Part shown: positions 33,663 through 46,057 of the stretch, in pieces
How the letters are laid out: every line of letters starts with the position of its first letter
Position numbering within the stretch: the stretch's first letter is position 1
Assembly (NCBI GenBank): GCA_001179505.1
Contig: CDMY01000275.1
Location: 433,270-497,269 of the forward strand
DNA length: 64,000 nucleotides
DNA from: Vitrella brassicaformis
Lineage: Eukaryota > Sar > Vitrellaceae
Direction: 5' to 3'
Notes under the pieces: model-generated
What the model was told of the DNA's origin: nothing
The model's database searches: none
Seen by the model: the letters and a program-made list of their open reading frames with translations, nothing else
Program-made: the position numbers and the translations under genes

Positions 33663-36573
33663 ATGCTGAGTCAGCTGGTGGCAGCGCTTTTCACGTTCGG
33701 CCGTTCAGCGGTGTGTGAGGATCTTTCGTCCTATCCGCCGCCGAGGAGGAAGTCGGGTGTGGATCTCACTGCATCTTTCGTCGCTGCGAGAGCAGGAGTG
33801 CCGCTGCACTCATGGACAAAGCTTACCCATCTCAAGCATGCTCGTCGGCATGTGCGTGTTTTCAACACGCGGAGGAAGCGCAAGAGCAGGGAGGCTGCGG
33901 GGTTTGAGGAGGCTCTCGGCCTCAACAACGCCGCTGAGAACAAGGCGCCGGTGCCCCACAGCCGCGTCATCGATGGACTTTATGAGTTCGAAGGCACAGA
34001 GCCATCCGAAGGTGACTGACAAGCACTCTCACACTCACACTCACACGTGGTGACTCTCCCTAACATACATGGCATTCCGACTCTTTGTATCAGGCTTCGG
34101 CGACGTGCCACGCACCACCATCCCCCTGACGCCCCCAGAAGACCCTCCGCGGCCGGCTCGTCAGTCCACCGTGCCCGCCACCAAGAAGCGAGCGCAGCTG
34201 CTAGAGCACAAAACGTGGAACTTCAACCAGCAGGACAGAGATGAGGAGGGCACCCTGCAGTCCCACCCAGACAGCCGGAGGGGCTTGAAGAACGACCCCG
34301 AGTGGCAGTTCTTCGACACGGCCAAGATCAACGTCAAGGCGGGCGACGGCGGCAACGGCTGCTGCTCCTTCAGACGCGAGAAGTATGTTCCCCTGGGCGG
34401 CCCTGATGGCGGGACTGGTGGGAGGGGCGGGTCGGTGGTGCTGGAGGCCGACCCCAACATCAATACGCTCTACCGCTTCAGGCGCCAGGTGCACTGGAAG
34501 GCCCAGAGCGGAGGACACGGCGGCAGCAAAAACAAAATGGGGGTGAGGGAGGGGAGCCACACTGACCTGAACCGCGTCACGCCGCCGACATGTCATATGT
34601 GCCGTGTCTGGTGGTGCGTGTGTGGGTGCCGTGGCGTGCCCTGCCCTTCAGGAGTCAGGGTCTGATTTGGTGGTGATTGTGCCGCCGGGCACTGTGGTCC
34701 GGGACGAGGAGGGGCGGCTGGCAGGCGAACTGCGCAGACAGGGAGACCGACTCACGGTAGGTACGGTAAGATGCACAGACATAAAGACACAAGATCAATG
34801 AATGCCTCACCGCTCCTTGATCTGATCTGATCTATCAGGTTGCCCGAGGCGGGCGTGGGGGTCGCGGCAACGCCTCCTTCAAGACGCAGGCCAACAACGC
34901 CCCGAAGCTGGCCGAGAAGGGCGAGAGGGGCACCTGCCGCTGGATCAACCTGGAGCTCAAGATCGTGGCCGACGTGGGGCTGGTGGGGTGCCCCAACGCC
35001 GGCAAGAGCACACTGCTGTCGGTGGTCAGCAACGCCAAACCAAAGATAGCCGACTACCCCTTCACCACAGTGGTGCCCAACCTGGGTGTGTGCGACATGC
35101 CTGAGGTGCTCTCTGCCGGTGATGGGAGGGGCATGGTGCTGGCCGACATCCCAGGGCTGCTGGAGGGGGCGCATCGGGGAGTGGGCCTCGGGATGGCCTT
35201 CCTCCGTCACGTCGAGCGGTGCAAAATCATCCTGCACATCATCAATGGAGACAGCCCGGTGAGGGAGGGAATGAGGGCACCACAGCACAGCCAATGGCAC
35301 AAGTGGCGAGGCGCGGGATCGTGTCTCTGTGCGCCTTGCAGGACCCCGTGGGCGATTTCCATGCCATCAATCAGGAGCTGCTGTTCTTCAACCCACAACT
35401 CGCGAAGAAACCACAGGTAGATAGATCCGCATGGCAGCCATCGATAGATCGTGTTGATTGACGTTTTGTGCGTATGTGTGTGTATGTGTGTGTGTGTGTG
35501 TGTGTGTAGGTGGTGGTGCTGAACAAGATCGACCTGCCTCATGTGCGGGAGCGGCTTCCGGCACTGCAGGAGGAGATTCAGGCCACCCTCAACCACACGC
35601 GATTCCTCGCCATATCAGCACTGACTCGCGAGCGTGTGCCTGAGCTAATGATGCGGCTCAGAAAACTCGCAAACCACATCGCCGAGACCGAAAAAGGTGG
35701 CTAGCCGTGGCATGGCAACACACAGCGCAAGACGGCCGGTCCCCACTGTCTCGGTGTGCGTTGTGTTGTGTGGCGTCAGATGTCGACTTTGGTTGGGTGG
35801 CCGACGGTGGTGGTGCTGGTGGAGAGGACCGTGTGGACTTCGAGCGTCTTGACCAGGGGTCGGTGCTCGACGGGGAGTTCGTCATTGAGGCCGACCCCGT
35901 CAACTTCCCTGGTATGTATGTATGTGATGTGTGGTGTGCATCCCATGCACCATCTCGTGCGTGGAGTGGCGTGCATTCAGCCCAGCCGTACACGAACGAA
36001 ACGAATGGTTGATTTGATTGGTCGCTAAAATAGGTCAGTATCGTGTGGTGGGTCGGACCATCGAGCGTGTGGTGGACATGACCAACTGGGACTACTACGA
36101 GTCCACACTCAGATTCAAACGAATACTCGATGCCACCGGCATCACCAAGGTCAGACACACACTGCACGTGCGCGGGCTGGATGGATGGATGTTGTGTGTT
36201 TGTGCAGGCGCTGCACGCTGCTGGTGCCGAGGCGGGTGACTTGGTCATGATAGGTGACCTCGACTTCGAGTTCGCACCCGAAGACGACACAGAATGCAAC
36301 CGCACGCCGAAAAGGTAACAGAGGTGGTCAGACCGTAGTATCCTGCTCGACGATGGCATGGGTGACTCTGATGGATGCTGGGGTGCTTTGTCTGTGTGTT
36401 CTGGCGGGCCAGGAGTGCTGGCTCATTGGCGAAGGAGATCGAGAGGCACGACAATGAGCCTGGACAAGGTAGGTACACAGGAAGCCGACGCGTCCAGGAT
36501 CGGCCCCGCATGGTGTGCTATGTTGTGTTGTGTTGTGTCAGTGCCTCCGCCCCCATGGACCGTCAAGAAGTGA
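33663..36573 (+). CDS. Obg-family GTPase with leader sequence, probably organellar
   Basis: The multi-exon gene encodes all Obg parts in order. A glycine-rich Obg fold comes first ([34 protein letters not shown]). The G domain has GCPNAGKS (G1), [12 protein letters not shown] (switch I), [10 protein letters not shown] (G3), NKID (G4) and ISAL (G5). A C-terminal OCT-like domain follows ([20 protein letters not shown] through [12 protein letters not shown]). Obg proteins bind the large ribosomal subunit and act in its assembly or stress response. About 170 residues precede the Obg fold: from the Met at 33663 a signal-like stretch ([17 protein letters not shown]), then a basic Arg/Lys-rich region, consistent with bipartite targeting to a complex plastid (inference). 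The last exons (36410-36573) add PPPPWTVKK. Confidence 0.9.
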
Positions 36574-37277
36574 ATGAAGTCCAGTGCATGCCATGTGGTG
36601 CGTGTGCCTGTCGATACCTCTATCTAGTCTGAGTGTGTGTCAAGCTTTAGTAAGATGTGGCATTGGTTGGTGTGAGGACATTTATGTGTACGTGACTGAC
36701 GAGAAAACATTCACATAATAAAGTAGTAGGTATGTATGCGGTCCGGTCCACACACGCCAGCGACACCTGACCACGTGGTGATGTCGTTCATCTCACCATC
36801 GACCCCATCCGACCCAAACGGAGGGATGCGTGTGCACACGCATCTGACCGCATCGGACTGATGGAGCGGACGCAGAGACTAACGAGAAGCCACCGCCACG
36901 ATAGCACCCCACGGCACCGCATGCCGTCCATCCATATCAAGTCTCTCTCGACGGCGACCAGCACACACGCGACGACGGTACACAGACGCTCTTGCCTACC
37001 AGATACCGTACCGTACAGCGCTATCGCTCAATCTGGAACACAACCATCCCATCCCACCCACCCGGCGTGACACAATGAGCCATACGAACAACCTAGTGCC
37101 GACCGACCGACCACCGCACAAACAAACACACTGACTGACTGACACACAAATACATACAGACACACACACACAGACAGCATGTGTCCCCCTTCCGCTTTGT
37201 TTGCCCTCCATTGTCTGTCTGTCTGTCTGTCTGCAGTGTCTGTCATTCATTCCCCCATCGGTCCCTCCCTCAAGGCC
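36574..37277. other. Intergenic, convergent 3' ends
   Basis: This lies between the Obg stop and the 3' end of the CRT-like gene. AC and TGTC repeats are present. No coding exon or RNA gene is recognised. Confidence 0.4.
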
Positions 37278-40200
37278 TCATGTCCATTCCCTCCCCTGCA
37301 CGTGCTCCTCAGCCCCATTGGACGACAGATGCGGGTACAAACCACCACCACCACCCACACCCACACCCCTGCCGTCATACTCCTGCCCACTCCCGCTCAG
37401 TGTCCCACCACCACCAGCCGGCCGCCGCCGCCTGTCGGGCTCGTCGCTGTTTGCCGCCGGCGGTGCTGTTTGTGGGAATGGGTTTGTGATGACCGGCCTG
37501 GCGATGTGCCACGTCAGGGATGCGGCCGGGTATCGATGGCCGCCGGGGGTGGTGGCCTCGGACACGTGGTAGGGTGGCGGCGGCTCGGCAAAGGAGTTGT
37601 GCTCCAGTGAATCCCGGGGGGTCGACCTGCACGTAGGGATCGGATCGCATACATCACATCGGTGGATTGGATGGGATGAACGAACGGGTGGGTGGATTGA
37701 TGGGCTGGCTGGGCGTAAAGGCCAGACGTGACGTACGTGTGGTTTTGTGTTGTGTGTTGGTTGGTATGTATGTGTGTCCTGACTGTACCCTAGGTACCTG
37801 GCGGCAGAGCTGAGTTCGGAGGATGGTGTGAGTGGGGTGAGCTCAGAGAGGAGGGCGACCACAGCGGCGAGGGAGCCCATGCGATGATACGCATACTGGA
37901 TGCGAAGCACCACAACACAAACACACCCACACCACACCACACCACAGCACAGCACAGCACAGGGACACGCATCACATCAGTCCCGCTGCAGTGGGACCAC
38001 CACGGCTGGCTGGGACTTCTTGGCATGCCTACCAGTTTGCGTATCGCCCGTTCGGTGTCGCCGAGTGCGTCCATGTGGGCGTAGGTGTACTGCTTCCACG
38101 GCGGACACCGACCAGGATGCTCTCTGAATGAAACCATCACATCCACACACACACACACAGACAGACAGATACACACGTGGGTTGTGAGTGATTGATCGCG
38201 ACCGTCATTGGCTGGCTGCTCACTCACCCGAAGGGGTCAGGTCTGTTGGCCGACAGTGACGCCCTGAGCGGCGTCGAGACGCCGTCCTCTGATATGCTGC
38301 CGGCGTCATAGTTGCGCTTGTAGTCGGTGTACTCGCACACCAACATGCCACACCTGCATCCCATCCACGCGAACCATAATCCCCCCCCCACACATCCATG
38401 GATTGGATTGCGTGTGCTCATGCCATGCCCCTGTCTCTCGTCCAATTTCCTCACTCACCAGACGTTCATCATGACGGGCCGCACCACCGCCGGCAGCGGC
38501 TTGTGCCGCGGCAGGGGCGACGCGAAGTAAAACATCGAACGAGCATCGTCGGGGAAACTCTGTCCATTGCAATAATTGACGGAAACAAACAAACAAACCA
38601 CACGCCATGCCATGCCATGCCATGCACCCGATTCTTTCGCATGCCCGTCCAGCCCAGGTGAGGTGCGGTGCCTCCCTCACCCGCACAGTGGCTGTCCTGT
38701 CCCTGACGAGGTGAGCGATGTCCGACGAGTGGCTTGGTCTAACTGCCGCTGGGTCGGGGTACGCTGGCGCGCCGTTGTTGACGGCCAGGCCCATGGGGGC
38801 ACTCATGGGCTTGGGGGGATGGGACGGCACCAGCGGGGCATAGTAAGACGCTAGCGTGCTGACAGACAGAGGGCAGACACACACACACCAGACAGATAAA
38901 CCAGAGAGGGAGGGATGCCGATGGCCATCCTGTGCGGACCATTCTGTCTGTGTGTGTGTGTGTGTGTGTGTAACGTGAGGATTCGCGCACCCATGCTCTT
39001 CGAAGTACGAGTCGGGGGGAAACACTAAAGACAGACAGACAGAAGCGCCGCCACGATCCTTCCATCCAGCCACAGCTTGATCGGTGTGTTGCATTTCTCT
39101 CTCACCGTATTCAGCAGCGAGGCCGTTGGCCGGGTCGAGCCGGTAGAAGCCAGCACCAACCAACACTGATGGATCCACAGGCGCAATGCACAAACAACGG
39201 AACACGGGCATGGCATGATCCGATCCCCACCCAACACAACCCACACCTCGCTCGCCAGTATCTATCAGTCATGCGATGCGTTTGGTGTTTGCTCACCGAT
39301 GGTGTAGCACAAGCCCTGCACCCACTGCGGCAGCTCGCCAGGGTTGCCCTCAAGCAGCACTGCACACACACACACACACATACACACATAGGTGTGCATG
39401 GCCATCACTCAACACAGGGATCACTTCGTCGTGCGTGTACTGTCCTGTGCAGTGTGGGTGAGCCGACCCGCAAAGTAGGTCCCGAACATGGCTTGGAATG
39501 GTTTGAGTGCAAAGAGGGTGAACACGGCGGTGGGGATACTCAACACACCCACCATGGCCACCGGATACGTGCTCTGCACCACAGACACGCACACACACAG
39601 GCAGAGAAATAAACGGATGGACACCCACCCATCCCACCGCAAGTGAGTGGTCTGATCCCATCCCCCATGCAGTGTGGCGTGATGGATGTACCTTACCCAC
39701 CTGTCTGACCATACAGATCTGTGCCATCTGTGCCCCAATGGTGAACACCGCCAGCAAACCCAAATACAACGCTGGCACGGCACGTGGGGTGGGTGCGGTG
39801 AGCACACAGTGAGCCGAAGGAAGGTCGTGCTTCGTGTTGTGGGTGTATGTGAGGTCCTCACTCTATCTACCTGCTGTTGAGCAGTAATTGGCGTCGGTGG
39901 TGATGCCTGTGGCTGCCGGCTCGCGGAAGCTCCCCAGCGGCTGCAGATTCAACCCGCCTGAACACACACACACACGCGCACACACGCACTGCAGTGAGTA
40001 CAAACAAATGGTGACGTGTATCTGGCTGACGTACATATGACGAATTCCACGAGTGCCCTCCAGAGTTGACTCGGGGCGATGTTGTTGACACCTGAAGACA
40101 CACACAGCACGGCGTCAATCATATCATGGATATGATCGGCCCATCTATCTACTCATGTGCTGTGTGTGTTTGTTGTAGCGGTCGGTCCTCTGCCTGCCCC

Positions 40201-41337
40201 CGTGTGTTGTGTGTGTTGTGTACCTACCTCTGATGCAGTTTAGAGGAACGAAGAGTAGTGACCAGAGGCACTGGTACATGGTGCAGTAGAACAGCATGTA
40301 GAACACATTCAGACGCCGGATGATGTAACACTGTTGCTGAATGTTCGCAATGAATGCAATACACACACCACACAATACCAACACATACGCACGTCAGTCA
40401 CGTCACACGACGCGCAGTGAGTGTAACAGACACCACACCAGAGCTCTGCCCAGTGCAGTCAGTGCATTCGTGTGTCTGTCTGTGTGTGTGGAGTGAGTGG
40501 CCAGCTGTGTGCACTGACTGCATTGCATGCCATGGCTGACCTACCTGAATGATGGCGGAGAGGGCGAGTGGGATCTGTGCCAGCAGGAAGGTCGTGTACC
40601 ACCAGATCTGGGTCACGGTCGCGTCACTGGAGTACAGGAAATACGCCGACATGTGAAACAGGGAACCCTGCAACCGCACCGCAACACCACACACACACAA
40701 GGACATTGATTGCGTCTCACGGCACAAGTACAAGTGGGCGTCTGTCTGTCTGCCCACGTACGTACCACGATGATCATGGCGGTGCCGCCGAGGGCCTTCT
40801 TGGAAAAGACACGGCCCACCGACAGGTCAGCCGAGATGGTGAATGCCACCACGAACGGGATGATGGTGTGCGAGAGGGACGCCTGCAGCGTCAGCGGCGT
40901 CGCATTGAACGCAAAAAACTCTATCTGAATGCAGGACAGACACATCACATGCACAACATACATAACGGCAAACACACACATCTCCATGGATCGATGCCAT
41001 CACGCGTGTGTGTGGGCCGGGTGGTGGTTGTCTGTTCTGCCTGCCTGACCACTCTGCTGGTAGCATTGCAGAATCCGATGACGACGAAGCTCCGCTGCAA
41101 CGTCCTGCTGCGGACCTCAGGGAGGAAGCCCTGGTGGAACAGACGGCCGGTGAGGAGAAAGATCCCATAGAAGGGCAGACTGATGAACGACAGCACCAGC
41201 ACCAAGAAGTTGGTCTGCGTCCCGAACACACGCGCCGACGCCTTAAGGAAGATGACTTGCCCCATGGACAGCACCACTGTGGCGAGGACCCATAAGGCCG
41301 TCACGGTGCCCTGCTTGATCTCCGTCACCAACACCAT
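37278..41337 (-). CDS. CRT-like (chloroquine-resistance-transporter family) membrane protein with long tail
   Basis: More than ten exons start at 41337 (MVLVTEIKQGTV). About ten hydrophobic segments follow, including ALWVLATVVLSMGQVIFLKA, FLVLVLSFISLPFYGIFLLT, SLSHTIIPFVVAFTISADLS, GSLFHMSAYFLYSS, NVFYMLFYCTMYQCLWSLLF and LYLGLLAVFTIGAQMAQICM. The pattern (a short loop with FNATPLTLQ, then SHTIIPF; Tyr/Phe-rich mid-protein helices; FVI...NYCSTAGALYLG before the last helices) fits the CRT-like branch of the drug/metabolite transporter superfamily. Members move small solutes across vacuolar or plastid membranes; the substrate here is unknown. Unusually, after the last helix a cytosolic tail of roughly 400 residues follows, ending in a Pro/Gly-rich stretch. 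Distal exon frames in the tail are less certain. Confidence 0.72.
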
Positions 41338-41444
41338 GGTTGTCAAAGCTGTGTTTCTACAGATCTAGGCCCAAGCTCGACACGCTGGTTCCTTGGAGCC
41401 ACGCGGACCGCACGCGCATGAAAAGGAGAGGAGAGAGGGATGCC

Positions 41445-41459
41445 GCGAGCTAAGCTCGA
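41445..41459 (+). promoter_or_regulatory. Copy of the GCGAGCT dyad-like element
   Basis: This reads GCGAGCTAAGCTCGA. CGAGCT-A-AGCTCG is a perfect dyad around one base. It lies between the divergent CRT-like gene (ATG 41337) and HIS7, 80 bp before the HIS7 Met that matches the family start. Confidence 0.5.
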
Positions 41460-41538
41460 GGAGGGAGGGTGCTCCGTGAAACCGCTGCCACCGGAGTCCG
41501 GGAAGGAGCGCTGCGTCCGTTCAAAAGGCCTGCCTGCA

Positions 41539-43541
41539 ATGGGCTTGTACGTCCTCGATTACGGCGCCGGCAACGTGCGCAGCGTGTTCAATGCTCTCGG
41601 CAAGTTCGGTTTTGAGTACCGCATCGTCGAGAAGCCTGATGACATCCTGGAGGCCACGCAGCTCATCTTCCCTGGCGTGGGAGCCTTCGGCAAGGCGATG
41701 GAGGTGCTGCAAAAGAAGGGCTATGCGGCGCCGCTGAAGCAGTACATCGACAGCGGCAGGCCCTTCCTGGGCATCTGCATCGGCCTGCAGTGCCTCTGTG
41801 AGGGCAGCGAAGAGTCACCCGGTAGGTACCTATGTGCACGGACGGCTCATGGCACTAGCTGCACTGGCTGCGAGAGAGAAAGAGATCAGATCTGTGTGTC
41901 ATCTGTGCCGGCTGGCTGCAGGTGTGGAGGGTCTCGGCATCATCAAGACCACTGTGAGGAAGTTCAAGACAAACGCATCGGTTCCCCAAATAGGCTGGAA
42001 CACTCTCACATTCCACCGGCAGGGCGGCCTCATACCCGCACCCCCTCCCTCTTCGGCCTCGGTGAAGGACCCCCGCTACTACTTCGTCCACTCATTCCAC
42101 CTGGACGTCAACGAGGCCACCGAGCCCTGGCTGCTGGCCTCGTCCACATATGGAGGGGTGCCCTTCGTCAGTGCGGTGCAGCGGGGAGCGGTCATCGCCA
42201 CACAGTTCCATCCAGAGAAGTCGGGCTCGCTGGGGCTGGAGATCTTCAGGGCATTCGTCGAGGGCACGGCACCGGCCAAGATAGACAGCCTGACGACTCT
42301 CGTCGACTGCCCGGTGACATCTAGTGGTGGCCACGCGATGAACAATGGTGCGGGGGCTGGGTGTGGTGGCGAGTTGGCGAAGCGTATCATCGCATGTTTG
42401 GATGTGCGGACCAATGACGAGGGTGATCTGGTGGTCACCAAGGGCGACCAGTATGACGTCAGGGAGGAGGGCAGCGTCAGAAATCTCGGTGAGTGAGTGA
42501 GTGAGTGTGATACGCAATGAATGAGCGAAACAGAACCATTGATATCAATGACCATTCTGTATCTGTTTGTGTCCGTCCAATGAATGTGTACGAGTGCACT
42601 GCAGGCAAGCCGGTGGCATTGGCTCAGCGTTACTATGAGGAGGGCGCCGACGAGGTGACCTTCCTCAACATCACCTCATTCCGCAACTCGCCACTCGCCG
42701 ACCTGCCCATGCTGCAAGTGCTCAAGAGGACATCCAAAGAGGTCGGTCAGCATCCAGAAGAATCCAAGACGACATGACATCGCGTCGCACCACACGGCGT
42801 GTTTTGCGTCTAATGTCTTGCTTGCTTCAGGTGTTTGTGCCGCTGACGATAGGTGGCGGCATCCGTGACTTCACGGACCCAGACGGCACCTATCACTCGG
42901 CCCTTGAGGTGGCCGGCGAGTACTTCCGGTCAGGTGCCGACAAGGTGTCAATCGGCAGCGACGCCGTATACGCCGCTGAGGAGTACATCCAGCACCAGCA
43001 CCACCAGGGCAAGCCACCACCATCCAAGGCCAGCCAGCCGTCATCCATTGCGCAGATAGCCGAGGTGTACGGCAGCCAGGCGGTCGTCATATCCGTCGAC
43101 CCCCGACGCGTCTACGTCTCGTCTCCAGGCAGCACCACACACAAGACCATCGAGACCAAGTTCCCCGGCCCAGCTGGCGACAGACACGTGTGGTACCAGT
43201 GCACCGTCAAGGGCGGCCGGGAGGGACGAGACCTCGGCGTCTATGAGCTGGTGCGGGCGTGCGAGGCGATGGGTGCCGGCGAGATCCTGCTCAACTGCAT
43301 CGACAAGGACGGCACCAACTCTGGTTTCGACCTCGAGCTCATAGCGATGGTGCGCGAGGCCGTGTCGATCCCGGTCATCGCGTCGTCGGGCGCAGGGAGG
43401 GCGGAGCACTTCGCTGAGGTGTTTGAGGCGACTGGTGCCGAGGCGGCGTTGGCAGCGGGTATCTTTCACAGGGGGGAGGTGGGCATAGGGGAGGTCAAAC
43501 GGCACCTCAGGGACAGGGGATTCGGTGTCAGGAATGCCTGA
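41539..43541 (+). CDS. HIS7: Imidazole glycerol phosphate synthase, HisH-HisF fusion
   Basis: Exons 41539-41821, 41922-42488, 42605-42741 and 42831-43541 give 565 residues. The HisH glutaminase half starts [20 protein letters not shown] and has the nucleophile motif [15 protein letters not shown] and the [10 protein letters not shown] His-Glu pair. The HisF cyclase half starts [13 protein letters not shown] (catalytic Asp), with [19 protein letters not shown] (second Asp) and [17 protein letters not shown]. The enzyme makes IGP and AICAR from PRFAR and glutamine in histidine synthesis. The fusion is the fungal, plant and protist form. An in-frame Met at 41440 would add 33 residues, but that stretch contains the dyad element and the Met at 41539 is where HisH proteins start. 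Histidine synthesis is missing in parasitic apicomplexans, so its presence fits a free-living alga. Confidence 0.95.
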
Positions 43542-44031
43542 CGGACCTTATAATCTGCATGGTCCGCGTCCCGTTCGTGTGATGGATTGATTCAGTGTGC
43601 TGTGTGGGTCTGGCTGTTTTGTTTGATGAATGCGCGAATAGGTGGAATAGGTGACTGACAAGACATGAATGAATGTGTCCAGTTTTGGCGACAGACAGAC
43701 AGTGTTTGTGCCTGCTGAAATGGCCCTTCGTTCCTTCAACAACGTCGACATTGACCCATCGCTGCCTGCCGACATTCTATATCCTGCGAGCGCCTCATGT
43801 TTGACAATGATGACTTTCATGACATCCACATGCCATGAATGAATGGGGATGCCCACTCCATCACGAGCAGAGGCCTCACATCAATCGACCAATCAAGCAC
43901 AGAGTCTCCTGAGGCAAAAATCCAGGCCATTGCGCACGTGAACAAAATCCGCCGATGCTGCCTTCCCCTTGAGGTCTGTCTCCCTGGCTGCGATATCCCC
44001 TGCCCCCCGCCCCCCGCCCCTCTGTCGCCGT
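43542..44031. other. Intergenic, convergent 3' ends
   Basis: This lies between the HIS7 stop and the end of the coiled-coil gene. It has a C-rich stretch near 44000-44020. No exon is recognised. Confidence 0.4.
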
Positions 44032-45639
44032 CTATGTTTCCCCCAGATTATGGTCACTCCACGTGGTATTCATGATGATCGGAAGCGCCTCTTCGTCGTC
44101 AAATTGCGCCTCCACGACCACCTTGCCATCCTGCTGTAGTGGCGACTCCTCGGCCGCCTGTGCCGTCACCGTCGATAGAATGGCCAGAAAGTGCTGTTTG
44201 GGTTTCGCCGCTGCCTCAGCAGCCGCTCTGCCCTTCCCCCCTTTCAGCAGCCGGCCTCTTGGCCCCGCTGATGGAGCGGCCAGACTCTTGCGAAGGCTCG
44301 ATGGCCGCATGCTGCTGCTAGGCCCTCTTGCTGAGGTGGAAAGGACTTTGCCGACATGAAGACTGGTGTTGAGGTGCTTGAAGCGCTGGGAGATGGTCTC
44401 CAGTGGCATGTCGAGATGGACGGCGAGGTAGCGGATGCTGCGGGTGAAGTGCCTGAACTCCATGCCTTTAGTGAGTCTTTCAGCATGCTGGTTGAAGATA
44501 TTTTGAAGGTCCTGCCGATTCAGATGATATCGATCCATCAAGCCTACATCCTTCACCATCCTACGTACATGCCGAGACACGCGTCGCATGTATGGAATGT
44601 CCAACAATCTCTCTGTCTGTCTGTCTGTCTGTCCGTCTGTCTCGTTGTTCTGTCTCTCTGTCTTGTCCTTACCGTGTCCACCCTGCCAAGTGTAAGAGGG
44701 CGTCTGCTGCCGAGTAGTAGATGAAGAGCTGCTTCTGCTCCTTCTCCGCAAAGGGCCCCATGGCCCTCTGACCCTCGCTGTCGCCCTCACCGCTGACGTC
44801 TCCGGCCTCTGGGAGCTCTGTATACGATCTGCTGCGGCGCCTCACGTCAAGGAGGGCCTGTCTTTTCCTCTCTTCCTCCTCTGCATCGAGGTCGTCTCGC
44901 CACTGGGCATGGTGCTGCTTCACCATCTGGAAATCCTTGTAGCAGTAATCGAGCTCCTCCTGTAGACAGCCATACAGAAAGGGCGAGCTCGAGTGGGTGG
45001 GCCATGAATGCACGCACCTGGATGCGGCCCGACAGTTTGTTGATCTCGTCTGCGTGTCCCGGGATGAAGGACGCTGCCGCATCCAGGCTCTCAACCAAGC
45101 GCTGGATGGCTTTTGGGGCCTTGAGCAGCTTCGATATCTGCTCCTTCGCCTCCTCCGTGTCTTCCTCTTGACTAAGCCTTTTCTCCTCCTCGCCGACTGC
45201 TGCCTGCAAAGAACGCATAGACAAAAGAAAATGCATTGATGCGCCGACCGACACACGAGAGAGACTGCACTGCCGTCCTTCCGCCACCCATCCACCCACC
45301 CACACCCCTCTACGGACCTTTGTGGGTTCCGCGTCCTCAAGTTCGTCTTCATCGTCTTCATCGGGCACGGGTGTGGGGGCGAGCATCTTGCTCTTGGCCT
45401 TCTTGAGGAGGGTCTGGCTCTTCGCCAGCAGCTGGGCCATCATGCGTTCATGTCTTTCCTGCACGGTGTGAAGTGACAAACCCGCACATCCATGTGGATC
45501 AGCAGAGAGCAATGGAGAAAGGAAGACGATGCATTCATTCACGTGAGTTCACCTGGTCCCTCTCCAGAGTCTGCAGACTGGCCTGGAGCTCAGCTTGTAG
45601 CTCTGCCCCGAGGCGAACACCCACTGCGGGCGACTCCAT
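44032..45639 (-). CDS. Coiled-coil protein of unknown function
   Basis: The first exon starts MESPAVGVRLGAELQAELQA at 45639 and joins ERHERMMAQLLAKSQTLLKK. Then come an acidic stretch (EDDEDELEDAEPTK), EEKRLSQEEDTEEAKEQISK, LVESLDAAASFIPGHADEIN, ELDYCYKDFQMVKQHHAQWR and a Ser/Arg patch. The last exon carries a conserved-looking helical block (RRVSRHVRRMVKDVGLMDRY, then IFNQHAERLTKGMEFRHFTR) and a Lys/Ala-rich end with a stop at 44032. Heptad-like spacing suggests coiled coils over much of the N-terminal half. No named family is recognised; a cytoskeletal or ciliary role would be a guess. It is divergent from the HTH gene across about 420 bp. Confidence 0.65.
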
Positions 45640-46057
45640 GGAGAAGGGCAGCAGAGGGGAGCAGAGCTACCACAGGGGGCCGCCGCCTCACCTGACTGAG
45701 GAGCTGAGGTACCAGGTGCGGTTCAATGAGCTGGCAGGAAGGTCGCGGTTTCCTCTGAGCATGCTCGATGCCGCAGGCATGCCACCAAGGTGCTCAGCGA
45801 GGTGACCGGCAAGGTCATCTATCAACGGCAACACATCTTGAATCGGGTTTTACGCTTGCCCTATTCCAGCGCGTAACAAAGAAAGGTCCGGACGGAATTT
45901 GAGGGAAATAACAGCGAGTGTGTGTGATTATAGTCTATAGCGTCGAAACAGCCTACACTTAGCGTCTTGAGGGTGCTCCCGCAGCAGCTGTCGAACGTCT
46001 CCCTCGGTTTTGTGGTCGTCGGAGAGGGTAGGTGTCCTTGCTGTGTTGCTGCGTGTG

